Origin: Aureliella helgolandensis
Lineage (GTDB): Bacteria > Planctomycetota > Planctomycetia > Pirellulales > Pirellulaceae
Assembly (NCBI RefSeq): GCF_007752135.1
Contig: NZ_CP036298.1
Location: 3,286,001 to 3,350,000, forward strand
Direction of reading: 5' to 3'
Length of the DNA stretch: 64,000 nt
A program made the position numbers and the translations under genes. The stretch's first letter is position 1. Every line of letters starts with the position of its first letter. Shown here in pieces: positions 9,177 through 16,555 of the stretch. Under the pieces are notes generated by a model. It was not told where the DNA came from and made no database searches. It saw only the letters and a list, made by a program, of their open reading frames with translations.

Positions 9177-9968
9177 TTAAGCTTCGACCTTTTCGGCCTC
9201 TTCGGAAGACATCTCTGGAGTGTCACCCTTCTTGCTTAGCTCAGGGTTCTCGGCTTTACCAGCAAGTACGGCGTCGGCAAGCTGGCCGAGAATCAGCTCA
9301 ATCGAACGGATTCCGTCGTCGTTACCTGGAATCGGCAGATCTACGGAATCTGGATCCGAGTCGGTATCGATCAAAGCCAAGGTGGTGATGCCCAATCGCT
9401 TGGCTTCGCGAATCGCATTGCGTTCCTTGGTAGGGTCGACGATTACCAAGCATTCTGGCAAGCGATTCATGCTCCGCAAACCATTCAGGTTGCGATAGAT
9501 CTTGCGGTATTCTCGATTCAATGCAGATTGCATTTTCTTCGAATAGGTATTGATTTCATCCGAGCCTCGGATTTTTTCGAGCTCTTCGAGGCGGGTCAGA
9601 CGATTGCGAATGGTGCGGAAGTTGGTAAGTGCTCCACCCAACCAGCGCTCCGATACAAAGGGCATGCCGCAGCGTTCCGCTTGCTCTTGCACGGTATCGG
9701 TGGCTTGACGCTTGGTACCAACGAACAGAATCAAGCTACCGCCGGCAGCAACCTGGTTGAGGTACTTCTTGGCTCGCATCAGCCCGCGAAGTGTTTCACG
9801 GATATCGAGAATGTGAATGGAGTTCTTTTTGCCGTAAATATACGGCTTCATCTTGGGGTTCCACCGACTAACTCGGTGACCATAGTGAACGCCCGCTTCA
9901 ATCAGCTTCTTGACAAATTCGCTTTCCATCGTCTTCCAATCTTCCCTTTTCTTTGTCTGAATTGCCAT
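9177..9968 (-). CDS. rpsB: Small subunit ribosomal protein S2
   Basis: Up to 263 residues. The family core is obvious: [29 protein letters not shown], then [26 protein letters not shown] and [10 protein letters not shown]2 binds the 30S head-body junction together with S1. The ATG at 9968 is the longest start; the ATG at 9929 (MESEFVKK, 250 residues) has a better Shine-Dalgarno (GGAAG about 5 bp upstream) and matches the usual S2 start more closely, so it may be the true one. tsf follows about 160 bp downstream. The acidic C-terminal tail is ordinary for the family. Confidence 0.96.
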   Translation of the reverse strand: MAIQTKKREDWKTMESEFVKKLIEAGVHYGHRVSRWNPKMKPYIYGKKNSIHILDIRETLRGLMRAKKYLNQVAAGGSLILFVGTKRQATDTVQEQAERCGMPFVSERWLGGALTNFRTIRNRLTRLEELEKIRGSDEINTYSKKMQSALNREYRKIYRNLNGLRSMNRLPECLVIVDPTKERNAIREAKRLGITTLALIDTDSDPDSVDLPIPGNDDGIRSIELILGQLADAVLAGKAENPELSKKGDTPEMSSEEAEKVEA

Positions 9969-10256
9969 GCATTCGCAATTGGACGACCAGCTCGAACCGA
10001 GCTTCCATCCAACTTACGTGATTACACAGGCTCCACTAGCAAGCCTTCGGCAGTCGCACACAGACAGACACAAATTCACTAAATAGACTACCCCCAAACA
10101 TTAGGGGCAGAGACAGCCCGCTAAGATAACGCCGCGGTTCGTTTTCCGCAACGCGTTATTCTGGTTCGTTCGTCGGATAATGGTTGAACGCAGCGTGCAT
10201 ACCTGCCTCAACGCCTTCCCGCATCCCTTCTCGCCTCAATTGTGGTTTCCCAACAA
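9969..10256. other. rpsB leader region
   Basis: About 290 bp between the fdxA terminator and rpsB. It should contain the rpsB-tsf promoter and leader. No recognisable S2-binding leader fold or riboswitch was identified by eye. Confidence 0.4.
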
Positions 10257-10292
10257 AAAACGGCGTTGCTCCTGAGGAGCAAAACGCCGTTG
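10257..10292 (-). terminator. Rho-independent terminator of the ferredoxin gene
   Basis: A stem formed by ACGGCGTT and its complement AACGCCGT encloses an inner GCTCCTGAGGAGC palindrome (10268-10280). On the minus strand the stem is followed by TTTTTTG. It lies 26 bp past the ferredoxin stop codon. Confidence 0.88.
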
Positions 10293-10317
10293 CTGATCAC
10301 CAAATTGGAGGACTACC

Positions 10318-10596
10318 TTAATCTTCGGCTAATGGAGTCTTTTTCTCTGTGATTACTTCACAGGTCTCCGACTTTTCTGCATTAAGCTGTAGGTAATCTT
10401 TCCACTCTTCTGGCAGGTTGTCCTCGTGGAAAATGGCTTCTACCGGACATTCGGGGACGCAAGCCTCGCAATCGATGCACTCTTCTGGGTGGATGTAGAG
10501 CATCTTCTCACCCTCGTAAAAACATTCGACTGGGCAAACTACTACGCAATCGGTATATCGGCATCCGTCGCAGGGTTGAGCAACTACGTGAGTCAT
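10318..10596 (-). CDS. fdxA: Bacterial-type ferredoxin with two Fe-S clusters (FdxA-like)
   Basis: 92 residues. Cysteines at 9, 17 and 21 (C-x7-C-x3-CP) and at 40, 43, 46 and 50 ([12 protein letters not shown]) give the 3Fe-4S plus 4Fe-4S pattern of the 7Fe ferredoxins; extra cysteines occur at 12 and 25. Start at [12 protein letters not shown], normal for FdxA-type proteins. Small acidic electron carrier in the cytosol; its redox partners are not evident from the neighbours. It is a single-gene unit with its own terminator. Confidence 0.94.
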   Translation of the reverse strand: MTHVVAQPCDGCRYTDCVVVCPVECFYEGEKMLYIHPEECIDCEACVPECPVEAIFHEDNLPEEWKDYLQLNAEKSETCEVITEKKTPLAED

Positions 10597-10921
10597 TTCG
10601 GTGAAACCTTTCTAGCTTCTGAGATTGCCACCAGTATTTAATAAACTGCGGTCCTAGGAAAAGAAACCTTGTCCCTTTAGACCGAATATCGAACAGAAAA
10701 TCAACTTTGTGAACTTAGATTCCGTAACATTGCTGAGGAATTATTTCGTGATCCTAAGTCTCCCATCTTAGCATGTCAAGCTAACTGCTTGCTAGGTAAG
10801 AAGATAAAGCTTGTTTGAGAGGGCTCGTAAGCCTTGCTTGTGGGATTCACACGACCTAATATGGAAATGCCTAAAGGGATTTTCGAGGCGAACCAACTAG
10901 CTTTTCCATTCGAGTGCGCAC
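10597..10921. other. Divergent intergenic region
   Basis: About 325 bp, more AT-rich than its surroundings, between fdxA (minus) and an ECF sigma gene (plus). Promoters for both are expected. Nothing specific was recognised. Confidence 0.4.
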
Positions 10922-11476
10922 GTGGTCCTGTCCGATCTAGATCGAAGCTTGATATCTGAATGCCTCAACCAAACTGAGGGGGCTTGGGAAGAGTTTATTG
11001 AGCGGTATATCCACTTGATCACTCATGTTGTCAATTCTTCAGCCAAGTTGAGATGTACCGAGCTATCTGAACAGGCTCGCGACGATGTGGTGGCTGAGGT
11101 CTTGCTCAGTTTCGTCGACAACGATTATGCGGTGCTGAGACGATTCCAAGGGAACAGCTCGCTTGGGACGTATTTGGTGGTCGTCGCGCGGCGGATTGCA
11201 ACTCGCAAACTGTCCCAAGTTCGACGAACGACTGCCCTTCCTTCGGACGCATTACCCGAGGCGGTTGAGCAGACAAATGACTCGTTGGGGTTGGACGACG
11301 TGGATGAGGTGCGGAGCCTGTTGGGACAATTGCCCGAAGGGGAGGCGACCGCAATCCGAATGTTCCATTTAGAACATCGCAACTATGGAGAAATTGGCAC
11401 TCAGATGGGCATTCCCGAAAATAGCGTTGGCCCACTTCTTTCTCAAGCTCGCAAACGCATGCGGGACATGCGCTAG
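10922..11476 (+). CDS. ECF-type RNA polymerase sigma factor
   Basis: 184 residues with a GTG start at 10922. Region 2 covers about residues 18-95, with DDVVAEVLLSFVDNDYAVLRRF and SSLGTYLVVVARRIATRKL. Region 4 at about 125-182 has LPEGEATAIRMFHLEHRNYGEIGTQMGIPENSVGPLLSQARKRM, a typical promoter-recognition helix-turn-helix. No anti-sigma gene adjoins it, so its control is unknown; planctomycetes often link such factors to protein kinases encoded elsewhere. The stop codon overlaps that of the convergent thioredoxin-like gene in the palindrome CTAG at 11473-11476. Confidence 0.85.
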   Translation: MVLSDLDRSLISECLNQTEGAWEEFIERYIHLITHVVNSSAKLRCTELSEQARDDVVAEVLLSFVDNDYAVLRRFQGNSSLGTYLVVVARRIATRKLSQVRRTTALPSDALPEAVEQTNDSLGLDDVDEVRSLLGQLPEGEATAIRMFHLEHRNYGEIGTQMGIPENSVGPLLSQARKRMRDMR

Positions 11477-11970
11477 CGGACGACCGAACCTGTGCCGGCC
11501 GCCATCCTCGCCCGCTGAGCGGCTTGAAGGAATTTCGGTGCCTCAACATAACCATCGATTCGGTCCAGAAAACGCTGCTGCGACGAAAAGATAAGTGTGG
11601 CGGGATAACCTTGGATTTGCAATGCTTCGATGGCTTCTGGATTTTCCTCGCGCGTGAGCTTTAGAGGGATGAAATCACGCATGATCGCCGCTGCCGTTTC
11701 GGGATCTTCCCAGACGTTGCGCTGCATTAAATCGCAGTAATGACAGCTCTTAGAACGGACATAGATAAGGATTGGCTTACCTGTCTTTGCGCTCTCACCG
11801 GCAGCTTCTTGAGCGGAACGCAACCAAGTAACCTGCTCTACGGTGGTAGGCTTCGAGCTGAGCAGGCCCTTGACTTTCTCAAACACGGCTTGCTGGGCAT
11901 TCGCGGTCTCGGAGTCGAAGGACGATATGCAAAGGGCAACGACAACGATGGGGATCGCACTGTAACGCAT
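11473..11970 (-). CDS. Exported thioredoxin-fold protein with CxxC motif
   Basis: 165 residues from the ATG at 11970; an ATG at 11985 in frame is an alternative and the frame stays open to 12159. The N-terminus MRYSAIPIVVVALCISSF is a signal peptide ending near ANAQQ. The thioredoxin-like fold has KPILIYVRSKSCHYCDLM with the redox pair Cys-His-Tyr-Cys, then a PLKLTREENP strand and QGYPATLIF with the conserved cis-proline. It resembles the DUF255/thioredoxin_7 group and probably acts in periplasmic thiol chemistry. It converges on the ECF sigma gene; the stops overlap by four bases. Confidence 0.85.
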   Translation of the reverse strand: MRYSAIPIVVVALCISSFDSETANAQQAVFEKVKGLLSSKPTTVEQVTWLRSAQEAAGESAKTGKPILIYVRSKSCHYCDLMQRNVWEDPETAAAIMRDFIPLKLTREENPEAIEALQIQGYPATLIFSSQQRFLDRIDGYVEAPKFLQAAQRARMAAGTGSVVR

Positions 11971-11985
11971 TGGTAGATTATCCAT

Positions 11986-13132
11986 TTCACCAGGCAACGA
12001 TTGGTCAGTTTGGGCGCACTTCGTGGATTGAGGATAGGTGCTGTCAGGCAACGTTTCGTTCCCCCGGAATCGGAGGACGTGTTGCATTTCGCCCGCAGTC
12101 ATCCACAGCGTGGTGTGCCCTAAAGCCAGGGACCAAGAAATCCGTTTTCTTGGACTCATATTCTCAATGGCCTACGCTACCCTCTAGCAAAATTGCGAAG
12201 CTCCACGCCAGGGCAGTGTCGCCATTACTGCAACGAACGCAGCGTTCAAGCCTGTACGCTGTCCTCTGACTGAAGTGCTCTTTCTCCCCAGTACCGAGGG
12301 CTGAAGCGCTAGGCTGAAGTGCTATGTCTCCATGCTGCAGAGAGTCTGAGAGTGCTAAGAGTCTGGGAGTGCTATGTTCCCAAGATGCCAATGGCAGCGG
12401 TAGAGCTCTGCCCCGTGCGGAAACGCTCTGTCCCCATGGATCTGCGCGGCAACCACAGGGCAGCAGGGGACTGTCCCCAAGCGACAGGGGGCTGTCCCCA
12501 GACGGACCCCCGCCCTTCACCTTGCCCCTAGGGAGGGGCGTGAGCGACAGGAGACTGTCCTGGGACGGACAACGTGCACTGTCACCTAGTCGTTCTACAC
12601 TGTCCCCGGTGCCGCATGGATCTGCAGCGAAATGAGGTAGGTGACTGTCCCCAGTCTGTCGCCTCCCCTTCCCTGGGTGGGGCGCGACCGTGGTGCGAAA
12701 GTGCAGTGTCCCCGTCAAAAAATGCTCCCAAGTAGCGAGGCGGTTGCCCTGCGGCGACACCTCTTCGGAGGGGGGGGCTGCACCACACGGACACTGTGCA
12801 CTGTCCCCGGGGCGCACTGTCTCCCCGGGGCGCAGGGGGCGCCACCGCCTGGCGGGTGGGCTCTGTCCCCTCCCCGGGAAGCGCCCCCACTGGGTAGGGT
12901 CGAGTGTGGGGTCGAGTGTGCACTGTCCCCCCCGGGGCCGTCCCCCCGGGGCCGTGTCTCTTAGGCGAGACGGTATGGCAGTGGGGCGACTGGCTAGGTG
13001 TGCGGGAGGGGGCGAGGGAGTTGGCGGAGGCCGAGGGGCTGAACGCGGTGCGCACCCGCAAACCGTTCCGCGTTAGGCCCACTCTGTGGTGGGGAACGCG
13101 GTTGGCTATTAACGCCTGGGGCAGGCGAGGGC
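11986..13132. other. GC-rich repeat-bearing gene-free region
   Basis: About 1.1 kb with no supportable gene. Frames open through it on both strands, but they encode only Gly/Pro/Arg/Ser-rich translations of the TGTCCCC repeat and contradict one another. The right end, about 13000-13130, is also GC-rich and without recognised features. Confidence 0.6.
12429..12957. repeat. Cluster of TGTCCCC-type repeats
   Basis: The exact word TGTCCCC begins at 12429, 12472, 12493, 12601, 12646, 12707, 12802, 12864 and 12924, all on the plus strand, with variants at 12556, 12580 and 12819. Several copies share a longer form, (G/C)ACTGTCCCC. By chance one expects about 0.03 copies of a given 7-mer per 500 bp per strand. 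The right end has two nearly identical GC-palindromic units, CCCCCCGGGGCCGT, at 12928-12941 and 12942-12955. The pattern resembles REP-like dispersed palindromes, but no REP-associated transposase is in the window. Confidence 0.75.
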
Positions 13133-14359
13133 TTACTGCAGAGCGAATAGCCGCAGTGCCTCCAGGCCTTGGACGCAGTCGTCCTGGCTGACCTCACTCC
13201 ATGAATTGGCTCGGTGCCGGATAATTGCTAGCTTAAATTGCTCCAGCGCCTCTGCCATGTCGACGGGAAGGCTCGGTAGGCGGGCGAATGGGGAGTCTAC
13301 CGGTTCGGTCGAGCTCGCATCTTCCTCCCAGGGTAGATCGTCGTTGTCCTCGACCTCGGTTCCTGGTGCCTCTGTCCCCTGTGCGGCTAGGGCGACATCA
13401 TTTTCGTCACCAAAGTCGGGGCCCTCGGAACGTGGTCCCTCAGCTACCTGGCGGTCTTTGCCGGAGCCATTGTCCTCTTCGACTTCCGAAAGTGGTGTAA
13501 AGTCCTCGTCGTCAGTCGCATGCTGAATGTCTGCATCGCTGGGGGATTTCGCGGGATCTCCCCCCATCGACTCCCAACGGGTGCGTCGCATTTGCGACAC
13601 GCTCCAGTGGCTTTGGGCTGCGCCCTCCAGCCAAAGCTCAGCATCGTCCCAATCGAGTGCGGCGAGGAAATGACTCCAGTACAGACCCGTATAGCTAGGG
13701 TGGCTCTCGCCAAACCGCTCTGACACGCGACGCAGTCGTCCGACGTGTTGTGCGGTAACTCCCCCAACACGCCGGCTCCAGGCTTCGTCGCTATAGGCGG
13801 TCACTGGGGATTCTGAACCCATCAGCGCTTCGCGCCACTGCTGGATGATTTGGCCCTTCTCCCAGTTCGTTGTGCTGATCAACGTCGTCCAACGCCCAAT
13901 GAACTCTTCGGACAACTCAAGGCTTTTCGGATCGTCGATTTCGCTCGCGGAGGCGATGTCCGTTGCCCCGTCGCCTGCCACAGGCTCGCCGTCCACCGAT
14001 TCGCTCAACGACTGTTCTCCGGCATCAAGCTCACTGGCGACAGGTTCTCCGCCATCAGCGACTGCGGTGGCAGGTTCACTGGTCGCTGTTTCACTGGTTG
14101 CAGGTTGAATGTCCGCAGGTTGACTGGGAACCGGGGCGGCATCTGCTAGTTGTACCGTCTCAAAGCCTGAGTCTACCTCTGTTTCTGTCGAAGTGTTCCT
14201 GACGTCGACTTCCAATGCAGGTTCCGTTTCGCGAGAATTTTCCAACTTGCCGCTCCGACTAGTGCATGAGTGAACTTCTGTTTCAACCGACCATCCTGGG
14301 GCCTGCCGAGGTTCCGAGCTTTGAACTGGAACCACTACACAGCAAAGTATCCAACGCAC
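13133..14359 (-). CDS. Acidic hypothetical protein of unknown function
   Basis: 408 residues with a GTG start at 14359; no ATG follows in frame until about residue 180, so the true start is uncertain. The first 140 residues are low-complexity (Glu, Ala, Ser, Thr and Pro). A compact domain at about 145-270 has EEFIGRWTTLISTTNWEKG, VGGVTAQHVGRLRRVSERFG and HWSVSQMRRTRWE, the last reminiscent of DNA-binding or ParB-like helical proteins, but no family can be named. A second acidic linker leads to a short helical C-terminal part (about 350-408, LPVDMAEALEQFKLAIIRHR). Single gene next to the repeat tract. Codon use looks genuine and frame length is significant; function unknown. Confidence 0.65.
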   Translation of the reverse strand: MRWILCCVVVPVQSSEPRQAPGWSVETEVHSCTSRSGKLENSRETEPALEVDVRNTSTETEVDSGFETVQLADAAPVPSQPADIQPATSETATSEPATAVADGGEPVASELDAGEQSLSESVDGEPVAGDGATDIASASEIDDPKSLELSEEFIGRWTTLISTTNWEKGQIIQQWREALMGSESPVTAYSDEAWSRRVGGVTAQHVGRLRRVSERFGESHPSYTGLYWSHFLAALDWDDAELWLEGAAQSHWSVSQMRRTRWESMGGDPAKSPSDADIQHATDDEDFTPLSEVEEDNGSGKDRQVAEGPRSEGPDFGDENDVALAAQGTEAPGTEVEDNDDLPWEEDASSTEPVDSPFARLPSLPVDMAEALEQFKLAIIRHRANSWSEVSQDDCVQGLEALRLFALQ

Positions 14360-14484
14360 ACGCTTAGGACAAAGCCCATTCCACCCGCAGCGACCGCAAT
14401 CGACATGAATCGTTTCCGAGAATTGAGCAAAGTTAGGGCTGGATAAAGTTTACGACGCCTACAATTTCGAACGAATGACAGCAT
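14335..14484 (-). CDS. Possible small one-pass membrane protein
   Basis: 49 residues from the ATG at 14484 (MLSFVRNCRRRKLYPA). A basic N-terminal half is followed by one hydrophobic segment (MSIAVAAGGMGFVLSVCVGYFAV). It would overlap the GTG start of the 408-residue gene by 25 bp, which could couple the two. No Shine-Dalgarno was seen; it may be chance coding. Confidence 0.3.
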   Translation of the reverse strand: MLSFVRNCRRRKLYPALTLLNSRKRFMSIAVAAGGMGFVLSVCVGYFAV

Positions 14485-14711
14485 TAAGAGGTCGTCCGGG
14501 GAGACCTGCCTGTGGAACAATTGTCAGGTTCCCGGGCCTGAGCGTGCTCGCCCAAGCTTTGCATGCTAAGCCACTGGGAGCTTGGGTAGAATGCGTCGAG
14601 TTTATCTCTTGGAACGACTTGTCTGGACTGTAGTGCTTCAATGGTCGAAAGACTACCCAAAGGCCTATTGCGCCACCTTGAGGTATGTCCCACCAGAATT
14701 TGGCAGAGTTC
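14360..14711. other. Divergent intergenic region
   Basis: About 350 bp between the acidic protein gene (minus) and a small plus-strand gene. Apart from the possible 49-residue membrane protein at 14335-14484, nothing was recognised. Confidence 0.35.
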
Positions 14712-15017
14712 ATGACGAGATCCACACCAGTCGAGAAGATTCGCAAAGTCGTTGCCGCTCAGCTTGGAGCTTTCGGAGCGCAACAGGTCGAATCCTTGAG
14801 TGAATCCCTGTTGATTCGCAATGGGCTGTTTTGCGGTCGCCGTTTCCAATGCGATAGCTACGAAGTCGTGTGGTTCCTGGAGGAGGATGAAATCAAGTAC
14901 TTCAGTCCCTGTGGGGAACTCCTCAAGTGTTCGTCAGCGATTTCAGCCATCCACGAATATGAGTCCGTAGCTGCCGATGAACCTCAGGAATCCCACCAGT
15001 CGCGGCGAGCGGCATAG
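14712..15017 (+). CDS. Small hypothetical protein
   Basis: 101 residues from the ATG at 14712 (MTRSTPVEKIRKVVAAQLGAFG); an in-frame ATG at 14685 would add nine. The sequence is a plausible compact alpha/beta protein: two helices, then ESLLIRNGLFCGRRFQCDSYEVVWFLEEDEIKYFSPCGELL, which alternates like beta strands. Small proteins of this kind are common in Planctomycetota, but no named domain is recognised. It stands alone between two intergenic regions; function unknown. Confidence 0.6.
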   Translation: MTRSTPVEKIRKVVAAQLGAFGAQQVESLSESLLIRNGLFCGRRFQCDSYEVVWFLEEDEIKYFSPCGELLKCSSAISAIHEYESVAADEPQESHQSRRAA

Positions 15018-15476
15018 TCGAGAGGTGCACTTTCTAGAGCGGCACTTTCTGGAGTAACACAGTGGGGGGGCGCCAGGGCCGCAGGACCACCGGCCGAACT
15101 GGTTCGGAGGATTCGGTTTCAACGCGTCGGCGTTCGGCTCCGACCGTCCACTGCCCGTCTAGCTAGCTCAGCGTCCGTCAGTCGAGGAGGTGCGTTTCGT
15201 ATCGATTCGTTCGCCGGCCCGCGAGCGCGTAACGCGATCGCCTGAATAGGCAGTTTCTAACTACAGTGGGGCTTCTTCTAGGCCTTGCTGCCATCGCTAA
15301 GCAGGTTTGGCTCTTTCTGGCGAGAAACCTTTTCCCGGCTCGGTTTCAACTCAAGCACCTCGGAGCCTGGGGCCGATTATGACGGTAACAACAGTTGGTA
15401 CGGCAGCGCGGGATGCCAGCGGTACGTCGCTATCCATCTTCCCGATTTGCGCCTTATGTCCAGGAGCTTCACTACC
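15018..15476. other. Intergenic region upstream of the TPR lipoprotein
   Basis: About 460 bp. It contains a short direct repeat, GCACTTTCT, at about 15026 and 15043, and a GC-rich stretch at 15060-15160. The upstream open frame to 15285 joined to the TPR gene looks like chance extension. No RNA gene or promoter was recognised. Confidence 0.4.
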
Positions 15477-16523
15477 ATGAACCCATCGATCAGCTTCAAG
15501 CGTGTCCGTCACTTGTCACTCCTCGGAATGGCGGTGGTCTCCCTTGGCACTAGTGGCTGTGCAACTATGAAAGCTCCTTTTGGTTGGTCTAAGTCCGATC
15601 CGGCGGATGCCATGGTCTCCAGTAGTCCAACGGCCAGTTTTGCGTCGAGTGTGACGAATACTGGCAAAGGAATCGCAGGGCAGTTCAAAACGATGGGGAC
15701 CGTCGTAAGCAGTGCAGCGACCAAGGCCAAGAACGTTGTTACCTCGAGCTTCACAACACCTTCTGGCGAGGTGGATGAGACCAGTTTGTCGAACATGCCG
15801 ACCAACTTGGGGCCTGAGATCTGGGTCACTCAAGGTCAGCTTTATGAATCCCAAGGAAACTTTGCCAAGGCTCTCGACAATTACACCAAGGCCTTAGAGA
15901 AGCAACCGAAGAACGAAGCGGCCCTACTTGCAACTGCTCGGCTGTACGCTCGTCAGGGGCAGTTGGATCAATCGAACGAATTTTTCCAAAAGGCAATTGC
16001 ACTCAAGCCGCAAGCTTCGCTGTACAACGAATTAGCTATCGTTCAACAGCAGCAGAACAAGGCAGCTGAAGCCCAATTGACGGTGCAGAAGGCTATCGAG
16101 CTTGAACCTAGCAACGCTCGATACCGAGATACTTTGGCCGGAATGATGGTTTCCACGGGACGCTCGGATGAAGCTGTCAAGCAACTCGAACAAGTGTTCC
16201 CACCAGCAGTAGCGAACTACAAAGTGGCCTACTTGCACTTTACCAACCAGAACATCGCTGCCGCACAGCAGCATCTGCAGGTGGCCTTGCAAGTCGATCC
16301 CAACTTGAAAGAAGCTCGCGACCTGATGGCACGGTTGGGCAATGGACAGACGGCCCAAAGCGCTGTAGCTGCCTACCAGTCTGCCACCCAGCTCTACCAA
16401 ACCGCTCAGACCATCGCCTCGCCGACCACGCCAGCCAACCCGGCGGTTTACCAACAATCGGGCACGAACAGTAGCATGCCCACCGCTACCTTCCCTGGGG
16501 CGGGCATGCCGACGGTTCAATAG
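15477..16523 (+). CDS. TPR-repeat lipoprotein
   Basis: 348 residues from the ATG at 15477, chosen because it places a lipoprotein signal directly at the N-terminus: basic start, hydrophobic stretch, then LGTSGC with the lipidated Cys28. The region to about residue 115 is Ser/Thr/Ala-rich. At least four tetratricopeptide repeats follow (about 120-290), including LYESQGNFAKALDNYTKAL and LYARQGQLDQSNEFFQKAI. The last 50 residues are a Gln/Ala/Pro/Thr-rich tail. It probably serves as a protein-interaction scaffold at a membrane; partner unknown. It converges on the haem dehydrogenase gene. Confidence 0.85.
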   Translation: MNPSISFKRVRHLSLLGMAVVSLGTSGCATMKAPFGWSKSDPADAMVSSSPTASFASSVTNTGKGIAGQFKTMGTVVSSAATKAKNVVTSSFTTPSGEVDETSLSNMPTNLGPEIWVTQGQLYESQGNFAKALDNYTKALEKQPKNEAALLATARLYARQGQLDQSNEFFQKAIALKPQASLYNELAIVQQQQNKAAEAQLTVQKAIELEPSNARYRDTLAGMMVSTGRSDEAVKQLEQVFPPAVANYKVAYLHFTNQNIAAAQQHLQVALQVDPNLKEARDLMARLGNGQTAQSAVAAYQSATQLYQTAQTIASPTTPANPAVYQQSGTNSSMPTATFPGAGMPTVQ

Positions 16524-16555
16524 CACACCGACTAGTTTGATTTCCAACTTTCAAA

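Noticed and set aside
9528-10082. 184-residue frame opposite rpsB
   Set aside because: Antisense shadow of a certain ribosomal protein gene.
12164-13082. Open frames on both strands in the GC-rich tract
   Set aside because: Their translations are only the repeat read in different frames (Gly-Asp-Ser/Thr-rich), they conflict with one another, and they have no domain or good start.
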